Assembly (NCBI GenBank): GCA_033391075.1
Contig: JAWPMV010000001.1
Coordinates: 6,882,001-6,946,000, forward strand
DNA: 64,000 nt
From: Bacteroidia bacterium
GTDB taxonomy: Bacteria; Bacteroidota; Bacteroidia; J057
Reading direction: 5' to 3'
In this document: piece by piece, positions 7,624 to 15,494 of the stretch
How positions within the stretch are numbered: position 1 is the first letter of the stretch
Layout: each line of letters begins with the position of its first letter
Notes under the pieces: model-generated
The model's input: the letters and a program-made list of their open reading frames with translations, nothing else
Databases searched by the model: none
Told to the model about the DNA's origin: nothing
Made by a program: the position numbers and the translations under genes

Positions 7624-9018
7624 ATGTCTCAAGCTTTTCGGATAGAAAAAGATACCATGGGCGAGATTCAGGTTCCTGCTGAGAAATATTGGGGGGCCCA
7701 AACCCAGCGTTCTCTTCAAAATTTTAAAATCGGTGGTCAGAAAATGCCGATGGAAGTAATCAGGGCCTTTGCTGTCTTGAAAAAATCTGCGGCACTTACC
7801 AATTCTGAGTTGGCAGGATTTTCCGAAGAAAAAGCCAAAGTTATCCAGCAGGTGTGCGAGGAAATTGAAGCCGGAAAGCATGATGAGCATTTTCCTCTAG
7901 TGGTTTGGCAAACCGGTTCTGGTACCCAATCCAATATGAATGTAAATGAGGTGGTCGCAAATCGCTCTATCGAAATTATGGGAGGAGAGATCGGCAGCAA
8001 AAGCCCGATGCATCCCAATGATGACGTGAATAAGTCTCAGTCCTCAAATGACACCTTTCCTACGGCTATGCACATTGCTTCCTACCGCATGATCGTAGAC
8101 CATACCTTGCCACGCATGCGCAAGCTACATGCGACCCTGGCTACCAAAGCAGAGGCCTTTAGCTCGGTTGTTAAAATCGGTCGTACGCACCTCATGGATG
8201 CTACACCCTTGACTTTGGGGCAGGAATTTTCTGGCTATGCGGCTCAGCTAAAGAAAAGTATCGAAACAGTAGAAGATTGTCTCAAACATTTATCTGAGCT
8301 TGCGTTGGGAGGAACAGCTGTAGGTACCGGACTAAATACACCCAAAGGATATGCAAATAGAGTAGCTGAGCATATTGCTTCTTTCACAGGACATCCTTTC
8401 GTTAGTGCCGAAAATAAGTTCGAAGCTCTATCTGCACATGATGCGATGGTGGAGGCTTCTGGTGCCTTGAAAAGAGCGGCAGTTAGCTTGATGAATATAG
8501 GCAACAACATTCGCCTATTAGCTTCTGGTCCTCGTTGTGGAATTGGAGAAATCAACATTCCCGCAAATGAGCCGGGATCTTCTATTATGCCGGGTAAGGT
8601 AAATCCTACACAGGCAGAGGCTTTGACTATGGCTTGTGCTCAGGTAATCGGAAATGATGCAGGCGTAGCAGTAGCAGGTTCGCATGGCCATTTCCAACTC
8701 AATGTTTTCAAGCCCATGATGGTTTTCAATGTCTTGATGTCAGCTCGATTGATAGGCGATTCCTGCGAATCTTTCAATGACAACCTCGCTGTTGGAATTG
8801 AACCCAATCAAAAGAGAATCACCGCAAATCTCAACAATAGTTTGATGCTGGTTACAGCATTAAATACACATATTGGCTACGATAAAGCTGCAAAAATTGC
8901 TAAAACTGCGTTTGCAGAAGACAGCACCTTGAAAGAAGCAGCGATTAAGTTGGGATATCTCAACTCTGAAGAATTTGATAAAATCGTTGTGCCTGAAAAA
9001 ATGGTAGGAGAAAATTAG
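7624..9018 (+). CDS. fumC: Fumarate hydratase, class II
   Basis: This 464-residue enzyme of the citric acid cycle interconverts fumarate and malate in the cytoplasm without an iron-sulfur cluster. The superfamily signature [10 protein letters not shown] is at 318-327 and includes the serine loop that supplies the catalytic base. Other class II blocks are visible: [26 protein letters not shown] and [16 protein letters not shown]. The length is standard for class II fumarases, which act as tetramers. It has its own promoter-like site and terminator, so it is probably monocistronic. Confidence 0.96.
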   Translation: MSQAFRIEKDTMGEIQVPAEKYWGAQTQRSLQNFKIGGQKMPMEVIRAFAVLKKSAALTNSELAGFSEEKAKVIQQVCEEIEAGKHDEHFPLVVWQTGSGTQSNMNVNEVVANRSIEIMGGEIGSKSPMHPNDDVNKSQSSNDTFPTAMHIASYRMIVDHTLPRMRKLHATLATKAEAFSSVVKIGRTHLMDATPLTLGQEFSGYAAQLKKSIETVEDCLKHLSELALGGTAVGTGLNTPKGYANRVAEHIASFTGHPFVSAENKFEALSAHDAMVEASGALKRAAVSLMNIGNNIRLLASGPRCGIGEINIPANEPGSSIMPGKVNPTQAEALTMACAQVIGNDAGVAVAGSHGHFQLNVFKPMMVFNVLMSARLIGDSCESFNDNLAVGIEPNQKRITANLNNSLMLVTALNTHIGYDKAAKIAKTAFAEDSTLKEAAIKLGYLNSEEFDKIVVPEKMVGEN

Positions 9019-9069
9019 GATTTGAGCCAACTTCAGCCTCAAATTCTTCGTAATAAAGTTATAAGGATG

Positions 9070-9104
9070 CTGCTACTGCCTTTGTGCGGTAGCAGTATTT
9101 TTTT
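9070..9104 (+). terminator. Rho-independent terminator after fumC
   Basis: Ten-base arms at 9070-9079 and 9086-9095 pair with one G-U; a T-rich tract follows. Confidence 0.85.
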
Positions 9105-9137
9105 CCTCTTTAGCTAACGTCCCTACTACCCAGGTAA

Positions 9138-9152
9138 TATTGTTCAACAATA
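9138..9152. other. Short inverted repeat upstream of the patatin-like gene
   Basis: The arms TATTGTT and AACAATA flank a single C, 58 bp before the start codon. This could be an operator for a dimeric regulator; no family can be named. Confidence 0.3.
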
Positions 9153-9209
9153 AGCTTCGCCTCAAAGGTGAAAAGAAGATATTTTATGTGAATGAAGCTT
9201 TTTTTCTAA

Positions 9210-11483
9210 ATGGGAAACCTCTCCAAAATAGCAGACGCAGTATTTTACTCATTTCCGGTGAGGTTGTTGATACGTCAACTTCATAAACATAAAATCCTGC
9301 TCTCATTTTGGGTCCTCCTATTGCTGCTAATGTCCGGTTCTTTAGGTGAAGGATTTGGAGCTGCGTATCTTTTTTTGGAACCCGAATATATGGGGGCCGA
9401 AAGTTTTTGGAGCTTTTTCATTCTGGGTTCAACATTAGGAATGTTCCTCTTTGCCTACATGATCACTTTCTATATAAATGAAAGTTATCGCTTTCACTTT
9501 GTGGCCTTGAGTAGAAGCCCTTTCTATACTTTCTCCTACAACAATTTTATCATTCCCTTCATTTTCCTGGGATTGTATTTTTATAATTTTTGTTCCTATC
9601 ATTCCGGATTATCGGGGGGATTGAGTGAGATATTATTTGATAAACTGGGAGGCCTGGTATTGGGGATGTTTGTTGTATTCCTTATTTCAGCCACTTACTT
9701 TTTCGCTACCCGGACCCTGATTCACTATTTCGGACAAAAACTGGAAAAGAAATTTGAAGAAGGTCGAAAAGAAAGAGCCAGTCGTTGGATTATTTTAGGT
9801 AAAGCACGAGCAGGACTTCGTACGCCTCAACGGACCGATAGTTATATCCAGTTTCCTTTCATCATCCGAAAAGTACGTGCCTTAAAGCCCCGTCAACTCC
9901 GGGCTCTGGTTCGTTCGCTCAATCAAAATCATGGAAAACTTATCCTGATCCAGCTGATGATTTTCATTTTGGTTGCAGTCTTGAGTGTATTGGATGATAG
10001 CCCGGTTTTCCAGATCCCGGCAGGAGCTTCCCTTCTTCTCCTACTTTCTTTGGCGGTTCTGATGGTAGGCGCTGTAGGTTTCTGGTTTAGAAAATCAGGC
10101 ATACTGACCCTCTTGGGAGCAGCTATGCTGATCTACTTTGCCAATAATGGAACCTTTTTTACCGGAGAAAATCAAGCTTTCGGCCTGGATTATCAAACAG
10201 AAGCTGCTGCCTATGATTTTGAAAATCTGGAAGAGCTGAATAGCGAAGAGAATTACCAGGAGGATCGTGCGAAAACCCTCGAAATGCTGGAAAACTGGAA
10301 AGCATCCTATGTTGAAAAGCATGGAGAAGGATTTAAGCCGAGAGCGATATTTGTAACAGCATCCGGAGGAGGATTACGATCTGCTTACTGGACCTTTAGA
10401 GTCATGCAGCATCTGGATAGTTTGTCTGAAGGAGAACTTCTGGACGAAACACGCCTGATGTCGGGCGCTTCCGGAGGCATGTACGGTTTGAGTTATTTTC
10501 GGGAATTGTATTGGCGCCGGCAATTAGGAGAAACCAATTGTTTGCAGGACGAAGGCTATGCAGAAAATATTTCCAAAGACCTCTTAAACAGAATATTCTT
10601 TAAGAAATATGCCGGTCTTATTTTACCAGATCAGTCGGTTGAAATAGCGGGTAAAGTTTATCCAAAGGAAGTCGGCTATTCTTTCGATGATCAGTTGGCC
10701 CAGAATATTCCCGAGTTTGCAGGAAGAAAGCTGAGCGATTACAGCCAGCCGGAAAGTGAAGGAATTATTCCCATAGTGGTTTTGGAACCTACCATTATCA
10801 ATCAGGGGCGTAAGCTGTATATCTCTTCAAGCCCGGCTTCTTTTCTTAGTCGACCAAATCATATTACAGATCGAGCTTTTTCTCGTTCTTCAGGAGTTGA
10901 GTTTCGGAGAATGTTTGCTTCGCAATCTGCGGACAGCCTGCATTTTACCACTGCTTTGCGTCTCAATTCAACCTTTCCCTTTATTCTACCCATTGTAGAA
11001 TTGCCGAGTGAACCCGCTATGCAGGTATTGGATGCCGGAGCCATGGACAATTATGGAACCCAGACAGCAGTAAAATATCTTTTTGAATTTAAGGATTGGT
11101 TTGTGGAAAACACTTCCGGAATCGTCTTCATACAGATTCGAGATCATCGACGAGATGATCCCATTTTGGAGCCTTCTCCGGAAGGAATATTTAGCAAACT
11201 GGCGACGCCTCTCGGTGGAGGCTATGCTTCCATGATCGAAGCCAAGGATATGTCCAATGACTACCTACTGGAATTTGTTCGGGAGTGGTATGATGGAGAT
11301 TTGGAATTCATTCCTATCGCCTACAACAAAACCAATAACGAAGACCGAGCATCCATGTCCTGGCACCTGACCTCCAGAGAGAAACTTGACATTGCAAGCT
11401 CTTTGCAAGATCCAGTAAATCAGAAGGCTTTCTCTATGATCCAGAGTTTGTATATGCCGAGATTGTTGGCAAGGAGGAAGTAA
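9210..11483 (+). CDS. Membrane-anchored patatin-like phospholipase/hydrolase
   Basis: This 757-residue protein has an N-terminal membrane region with about six helices (residues 30-55, 70-90, 112-130, 147-167, 245-262, 272-310). It is followed by a patatin-type alpha/beta hydrolase domain. The motifs are complete: the oxyanion loop SGGGLRS at 385-391, the nucleophile in GASGG with Ser421, and the dyad Asp in DAGAMDNYG at Asp608. Patatin-like proteins cleave acyl esters, often of phospholipids, with a Ser-Asp dyad. The hydrolase lies C-terminal to the last helix; which side of the membrane it faces is uncertain. No partner gene is evident. Confidence 0.78.
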   Translation: MGNLSKIADAVFYSFPVRLLIRQLHKHKILLSFWVLLLLLMSGSLGEGFGAAYLFLEPEYMGAESFWSFFILGSTLGMFLFAYMITFYINESYRFHFVALSRSPFYTFSYNNFIIPFIFLGLYFYNFCSYHSGLSGGLSEILFDKLGGLVLGMFVVFLISATYFFATRTLIHYFGQKLEKKFEEGRKERASRWIILGKARAGLRTPQRTDSYIQFPFIIRKVRALKPRQLRALVRSLNQNHGKLILIQLMIFILVAVLSVLDDSPVFQIPAGASLLLLLSLAVLMVGAVGFWFRKSGILTLLGAAMLIYFANNGTFFTGENQAFGLDYQTEAAAYDFENLEELNSEENYQEDRAKTLEMLENWKASYVEKHGEGFKPRAIFVTASGGGLRSAYWTFRVMQHLDSLSEGELLDETRLMSGASGGMYGLSYFRELYWRRQLGETNCLQDEGYAENISKDLLNRIFFKKYAGLILPDQSVEIAGKVYPKEVGYSFDDQLAQNIPEFAGRKLSDYSQPESEGIIPIVVLEPTIINQGRKLYISSSPASFLSRPNHITDRAFSRSSGVEFRRMFASQSADSLHFTTALRLNSTFPFILPIVELPSEPAMQVLDAGAMDNYGTQTAVKYLFEFKDWFVENTSGIVFIQIRDHRRDDPILEPSPEGIFSKLATPLGGGYASMIEAKDMSNDYLLEFVREWYDGDLEFIPIAYNKTNNEDRASMSWHLTSREKLDIASSLQDPVNQKAFSMIQSLYMPRLLARRK

Positions 11484-11498
11484 GACGGTCTTAGCGGT

Positions 11499-11555
11499 GT
11501 GTTTGTGTTTTAGCCTGATAAAAAAGCTACTCTAATACCCCTAACACACAAACAC
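11499..11555. other. Hairpin region between convergent genes
   Basis: Ten-base arms GTGTTTGTGT (11499-11508) and ACACAAACAC (11546-11555) enclose a smaller TAGC/GCTA stem. It lies between the patatin-like gene and the convergent MazG-like gene. It may act as a terminator, but there is no proper T-run. Confidence 0.3.
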
Positions 11556-11567
11556 CCTAGTACTACA

Positions 11568-11897
11568 TTAAAGCTCACTATACTTCGTATTCGATCCCTT
11601 AGACTTATCCACCGGATACTTAATCCCATTCTTCACAATCTTTTCTTCGACAATTTTTTCCACATCCAGTCCATAACAATCCGCCATAAGAAAAGCATAG
11701 GCAAAGACATCGGCTAATTCTTCTTTGAGCTTGGGCAGATCTACTTCCGAAGGATCTTTCCACAGAAAAAGCTCATTCAGTTCAGCCGCTTCTATAGATA
11801 GAGCGAGGGCTAGATCTTTCCCATTATGGAATTGTTTCCAATCGCGTTCGTTGCGAAAATCAATCAATTTTTGCTGGAGTTTTTCTAAGGGATTCAT
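11568..11897 (-). CDS. MazG-like nucleotide pyrophosphohydrolase
   Basis: This 109-residue all-alpha NTP pyrophosphohydrolase has the metal-binding pattern ExxE...ExxD visible as EAAE at 36-39 and ELAD at 60-63. The family hydrolyses nucleoside triphosphates, often non-canonical ones or dCTP-like substrates, to the monophosphate and pyrophosphate, and so cleans the nucleotide pool. The length is that of the single-domain RS21-C6/MazG-like branch. It lies 23 bp downstream of the deiminase-like gene on the same strand and may be cotranscribed with it. The substrate cannot be read from sequence. Confidence 0.85.
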   Translation of the reverse strand: MNPLEKLQQKLIDFRNERDWKQFHNGKDLALALSIEAAELNELFLWKDPSEVDLPKLKEELADVFAYAFLMADCYGLDVEKIVEEKIVKNGIKYPVDKSKGSNTKYSEL

Positions 11898-11920
11898 CCT
11901 GCTAAGGAACAGGAAATTTG

Positions 11921-13333
11921 TTAGCGGGGCAAGTTTCCCTTTGCTGCTTTTACCTGGAACTCAAAATAGGCTTCGGGAGCTGGTAGGGGACGGACAATCT
12001 CTTTACCTGAGAATGCACGGGCCTGGAAGAAATATCGAATCGAACTGCCTTTCTCTTGATAAGGAATGTAGGCAAACCAGGTGTCCGGATCTTTGCTACT
12101 GGAAATCATGGGCACTTCTTTGAAGAGCTGATCATCTTCGGTTTTGTAATACAAAGAAGCATATTCGATACCGCTTTGATGTTTTATGCGGGCTTCCAGA
12201 TAATGATCGCGTTTTGCGAATGTCTGGTCCTCCATAGGACTATGCTGGATCAGGAGAGGTTCACGAACTCCGATATTGGCCGTAACACAGTGGAGAGCCC
12301 CCGCAGATTTGATAAGCTGTATAGAGTTAATCCCAATGACCTTATAGCCTGGCAGCGCTTCTCTCAGTATCTCCAAAGCAACACTATCCATAGGAGAATC
12401 ATACTGAGGGACCAGGAGCATTTTGTTTACAAAAACAGAATTGGTGTAGGTCTGGTACCAGGCACCTGGGCTATCAGGATAATAGCTGCCATCAGCAGGC
12501 ATTGGAATTCGGACAATCTTCCAGGCTTGTCCGCTGGCAGTTGGAAAATGCTCCAATAAGTATTTTAGATTTGCTTCTATTTGATCCCCATCTGCGATAC
12601 CCTCAGGATACTGTCCCAAAAGAATGGTTTCCTCATTCAGGAATTTCAAATGCATGTCCAGGTGATGGATGGGATCAAAGGGGAGTTTGGGTAAAGTCAG
12701 GTATTGATAGATACCCATTCTCTCCTCAACCAGCTTTTGTATATCCTTGGGAGATTTGAAGTTATGTGCAAAACGACTTAGGCCCCCATTTTCATCCAGA
12801 AAAAGGCGAGTAGAAAGCGCAACTCCTCTACCATCTGTCATGAAATTTCCTCCTATATGTACCAGATCATTGGGATATTTTTCCATATCCAGCCGGCCTA
12901 TTTCCAATTTACTACTGAGTCTTTCCGGCATTCGGTCATCATGGGGTCTGGGGCGATTGTATATCCAGTCCACCAATTGTAGCTCTCCCACTTCCTCCTG
13001 GTATGCACTGACTCCGGCATAATCTCGGGTCCAGATGCTATTGAAGGGGGCGTGGAAATAGGAAATATTTGCCAGATCGACTCCTCCTTCTTGCAAAAAA
13101 TCCTGTACAAAAGTCGAATCTCTACAAACGATGAGAATTTTAGCTTCCTCTTTTCCATGCCTCACAATTTCCCGCAAGGTTTCAAATTCCCTTGCCCAGC
13201 TAACAACCAGGTATTCGGTCTCTTCCCATTCAGCCATCATCCGGACTGCTGGCGGATTTTCAGGACTTTGACTGAAAAGCGCGTAAGGAAAGGATAGAAA
13301 TAGGGTAAGAATGAAAAGAAAAGCCTTCTTCAT
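11921..13333 (-). CDS. Secreted agmatine/peptidylarginine deiminase-family protein
   Basis: This 470-residue exported protein belongs to the guanidine-modifying superfamily (agmatine deiminase/bacterial PAD type). A signal peptide covers residues 1-21. Family residues are visible: Asp103 in WTRDY, His224-x-Asp226 in HHLDMH, and the catalytic Cys349 in SAGALHCVTANIG. Such enzymes hydrolyse agmatine or protein arginine to the carbamoyl or citrulline product and ammonia. The signal peptide makes a periplasmic or secreted peptidylarginine-type substrate plausible. About 90 residues beyond the catalytic domain look beta-rich and Ig-like; no clear T9SS sorting signal is seen. The exact substrate remains open. 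Confidence 0.8.
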   Translation of the reverse strand: MKKAFLFILTLFLSFPYALFSQSPENPPAVRMMAEWEETEYLVVSWAREFETLREIVRHGKEEAKILIVCRDSTFVQDFLQEGGVDLANISYFHAPFNSIWTRDYAGVSAYQEEVGELQLVDWIYNRPRPHDDRMPERLSSKLEIGRLDMEKYPNDLVHIGGNFMTDGRGVALSTRLFLDENGGLSRFAHNFKSPKDIQKLVEERMGIYQYLTLPKLPFDPIHHLDMHLKFLNEETILLGQYPEGIADGDQIEANLKYLLEHFPTASGQAWKIVRIPMPADGSYYPDSPGAWYQTYTNSVFVNKMLLVPQYDSPMDSVALEILREALPGYKVIGINSIQLIKSAGALHCVTANIGVREPLLIQHSPMEDQTFAKRDHYLEARIKHQSGIEYASLYYKTEDDQLFKEVPMISSSKDPDTWFAYIPYQEKGSSIRYFFQARAFSGKEIVRPLPAPEAYFEFQVKAAKGNLPR

Positions 13334-13535
13334 GAATAAAAAACGTGAATGCCTAATAGGAGGTTTGGCTAAAATGTGTGTAACAGATTCTATTTCTTAG
13401 AACGAAACGGAGGCATAGAATCTTTTAAAAGGCAAGGATAATTGAAATATACGAGACTTCATCGGCACTACCCAGACAAAATTTAAGCTTGTTAGAATCG
13501 GATTCAAAAAAGAGTACCTGTCTGCCAAATTTTCT

Positions 13536-13543
13536 TAATTTCG
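13536..13543 (+). promoter_or_regulatory. Weak -7-like element (TAATTTCG) for the GGGPS gene
   Basis: One mismatch from TAnnTTTG, 47 bp before the ATG of the next gene. Weak evidence. Confidence 0.25.
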
Positions 13544-13589
13544 CAGTATAAGCTTACATTAAAGCGACCAGGGCAAGAGGAAACTTCCT

Positions 13590-14357
13590 ATGCACAAAAC
13601 CCTTCTTACACAACTCAATCAATTCAAAAGCTACGGACGGAAAGCTTTTGCGGTCTTGCTCGACCCGGACTATATTTCCAGGCATGACCTGGGTCCATTC
13701 TTGACGCGCGCAGAGGCTTGTGAAGTTGATATGCTCCTGCTCGGGGGGAGTTTGATGGTGGATGGGGATATTGATGAAGCTCTCCGTGAGTTGAAACGCC
13801 AAACAGATATTCCCGTTGTACTTTTCCCTGGCTCCATTCAGCAAATTTCTTCTGAAGCGGATGCTATTCTTTTGCTTTCTTTAATTAGTGGAAGAAATCC
13901 CGAATTACTAATCGGGCAACACGTAATTGCCGCACCCAAATTGAAAAAGAGCGGCTTGGAAATTCTGCCTACGGGCTATATGTTGATTGAGTCAGGTCGT
14001 ACCACTACGGCTCATTATGTCAGCAATTCTTTACCTATCCCTTATGATAAAGCGGAAATAGCAGCCTGTACAGCTATGGCTGGAGAGATGTTGGGATTGA
14101 AACTCATTTATATGGATGGAGGAAGTGGAGCCGAAAAAAGTATCAGCTCCCCGATGATTGCTGCAGTATCAAAACAAGTTGACTTACCTCTCATCATCGG
14201 AGGAGGTATACGCTCAGTAGAGGATGCATCCAGAATATGGGATGCTGGAGCAGATATGATCGTAATTGGAAATGCATTGGAAAAAGGAGAGAGTTTTGAA
14301 CTCCTGGAAGCTGTGGCAAGCTGTAAATCCGGAAAAAACCAAAAGAAAGCAATATAA
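13590..14357 (+). CDS. Geranylgeranylglyceryl phosphate synthase (bacterial, group II)
   Basis: This 255-residue TIM-barrel prenyltransferase belongs to the GGGPS/PcrB family. The family joins a polyprenyl diphosphate to sn-glycerol-1-phosphate, the first step of archaeal-type ether lipids; some Bacteroidota carry a functional homologue of unknown cellular use. Visible features are FAVLLDPDY near the N-terminus, LLLGGSLM, FPGSIQQIS, YMDGGSGA and the phosphate-binding GGGIRS loop followed by GADMIVIGNAL. A putative lipoprotein gene starts 20 bp downstream on the same strand, so the two probably share a transcript. No glycerol-1-phosphate dehydrogenase or other ether-lipid gene is in the window. 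Confidence 0.88.
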   Translation: MHKTLLTQLNQFKSYGRKAFAVLLDPDYISRHDLGPFLTRAEACEVDMLLLGGSLMVDGDIDEALRELKRQTDIPVVLFPGSIQQISSEADAILLLSLISGRNPELLIGQHVIAAPKLKKSGLEILPTGYMLIESGRTTTAHYVSNSLPIPYDKAEIAACTAMAGEMLGLKLIYMDGGSGAEKSISSPMIAAVSKQVDLPLIIGGGIRSVEDASRIWDAGADMIVIGNALEKGESFELLEAVASCKSGKNQKKAI

Positions 14358-14376
14358 AAAGAGTATCTTCGGATAT

Positions 14377-14793
14377 ATGAAGTATCTGGCAATATTAACA
14401 ACCCTCATCGGACTCGCATTTCTTACTTCCTGCGGTCCTACTCCCCCTACAGAAGGCGAAGTTATGGCCCATATAAAGGGTACCTATTGTACTTCTGGGC
14501 ATAAACTGACCCTGGGAGATATGACATATAGAAATGACTGGACCCAAAAAAGTGCCCTAGGTTCCGGCATTTACAGAGAGTACTGTAAAGGCGCCTATGA
14601 ACTGGTTCTGGCAGACAATGTATGGACCATCAATTTCAACAAGGCCGATAAACTACAGACCTATCTCAATTCGGATTGCTCAGGTTCTGTCGTGGCCTGG
14701 AACCCTGAACAGGGATATGTTTTAGGAGATCCTGGATCTGTCATCCGAGACCTTTTCAACAAAGCTGACCTCAGCAAAGGCCCCTGTAACTAA
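14377..14793 (+). CDS. Putative lipoprotein, unknown function
   Basis: I chose the ATG at 14377 because it opens a lipoprotein signal peptide with lipobox LTSC and Cys19; a longer frame from 14266 would lie inside the GGGPS gene. The 138-residue product has a small secreted domain with five further cysteines that could form disulfides after export. It is not assigned to any family. It is 20 bp downstream of the GGGPS gene and probably cotranscribed with it. A 10-bp inverted repeat follows at 14829-14855. Confidence 0.65.
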   Translation: MKYLAILTTLIGLAFLTSCGPTPPTEGEVMAHIKGTYCTSGHKLTLGDMTYRNDWTQKSALGSGIYREYCKGAYELVLADNVWTINFNKADKLQTYLNSDCSGSVVAWNPEQGYVLGDPGSVIRDLFNKADLSKGPCN

Positions 14794-14828
14794 AAGCATC
14801 CACGGAAATTTTGGGATAAGAGCTGCAT

Positions 14829-14855
14829 CTGGTAATTTCGACTGAAAATTACCAG
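14829..14855. other. Perfect inverted repeat upstream of the FAH gene
   Basis: The arms CTGGTAATTT (14829-14838) and AAATTACCAG (14846-14855) are separated by 7 bases, 27 bp before the next ATG. No T-run follows, so it looks more like an operator or mRNA hairpin than a terminator. Confidence 0.4.
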
Positions 14856-14882
14856 TCATTACCTTCTTATAGCTTTAGATCA

Positions 14883-15494
14883 ATGAAAATAATTTGTGTC
14901 GGCAGAAATTATGTAGAGCACGCCCGGGAATTAAATAATCCTGTGCCTGATGAACCTCTGATTTTTTTCAAACCAGATACCTCCGTCCTGCGGAACAATA
15001 AGGATTTTTACTATCCGGACTTCACCAAAGATCTTCATTTTGAGTGTGAAATGGTGATTCGTATAGCTCGGGAAGGGAAGTTTATCCAGGAAAAGTTTGT
15101 ACGAGACTATATAGATGGAGTGGGCGTAGGCATAGACCTTACGGCCAGAGATGTACAATCAAAAGCTAAATCCAAGGGTTGGCCCTGGACCCTGGCAAAA
15201 GGATTTAATGATGCGGCTCCGGTTTCCAATTTTCTGCCTATCGAAGACTTTCCGGATTTGCAGAAAGTAAATTTTCGCTGTGATATCAATGGTGAAATCC
15301 GACAAGAGGGAAACACCGCCAACATGATCTTTCAGGTTGATACCCTCCTTGCCTACATCAGCAAATTTATTACTGTCAAAAAAGGTGACCTTATCTTTAC
15401 CGGTACTCCTAAAGGAGTAGGACCTCTCAAGGTCGATGACCACATTGAAGCCTATTTGGAAGGACAAAAACTCATGGATTTTCATGTCAGGTAA
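14883..15494 (+). CDS. Fumarylacetoacetate hydrolase family protein (acylpyruvase-like)
   Basis: This 203-residue protein is a single FAH domain. Metal-binding residues are visible as Glu54 and Glu56 (HFECEMV), with a further Asp in VGVGIDLTARDVQ. KPDTS at 30-34 and FTGTPKGVG near the end are characteristic blocks. The short single-domain form resembles FAHD1/YcgM proteins, which hydrolyse acylpyruvates or decarboxylate oxaloacetate. The true substrate is not evident. The M23 peptidase gene overlaps its last 11 bp, indicating translational coupling, although no functional link is obvious. Confidence 0.85.
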   Translation: MKIICVGRNYVEHARELNNPVPDEPLIFFKPDTSVLRNNKDFYYPDFTKDLHFECEMVIRIAREGKFIQEKFVRDYIDGVGVGIDLTARDVQSKAKSKGWPWTLAKGFNDAAPVSNFLPIEDFPDLQKVNFRCDINGEIRQEGNTANMIFQVDTLLAYISKFITVKKGDLIFTGTPKGVGPLKVDDHIEAYLEGQKLMDFHVR

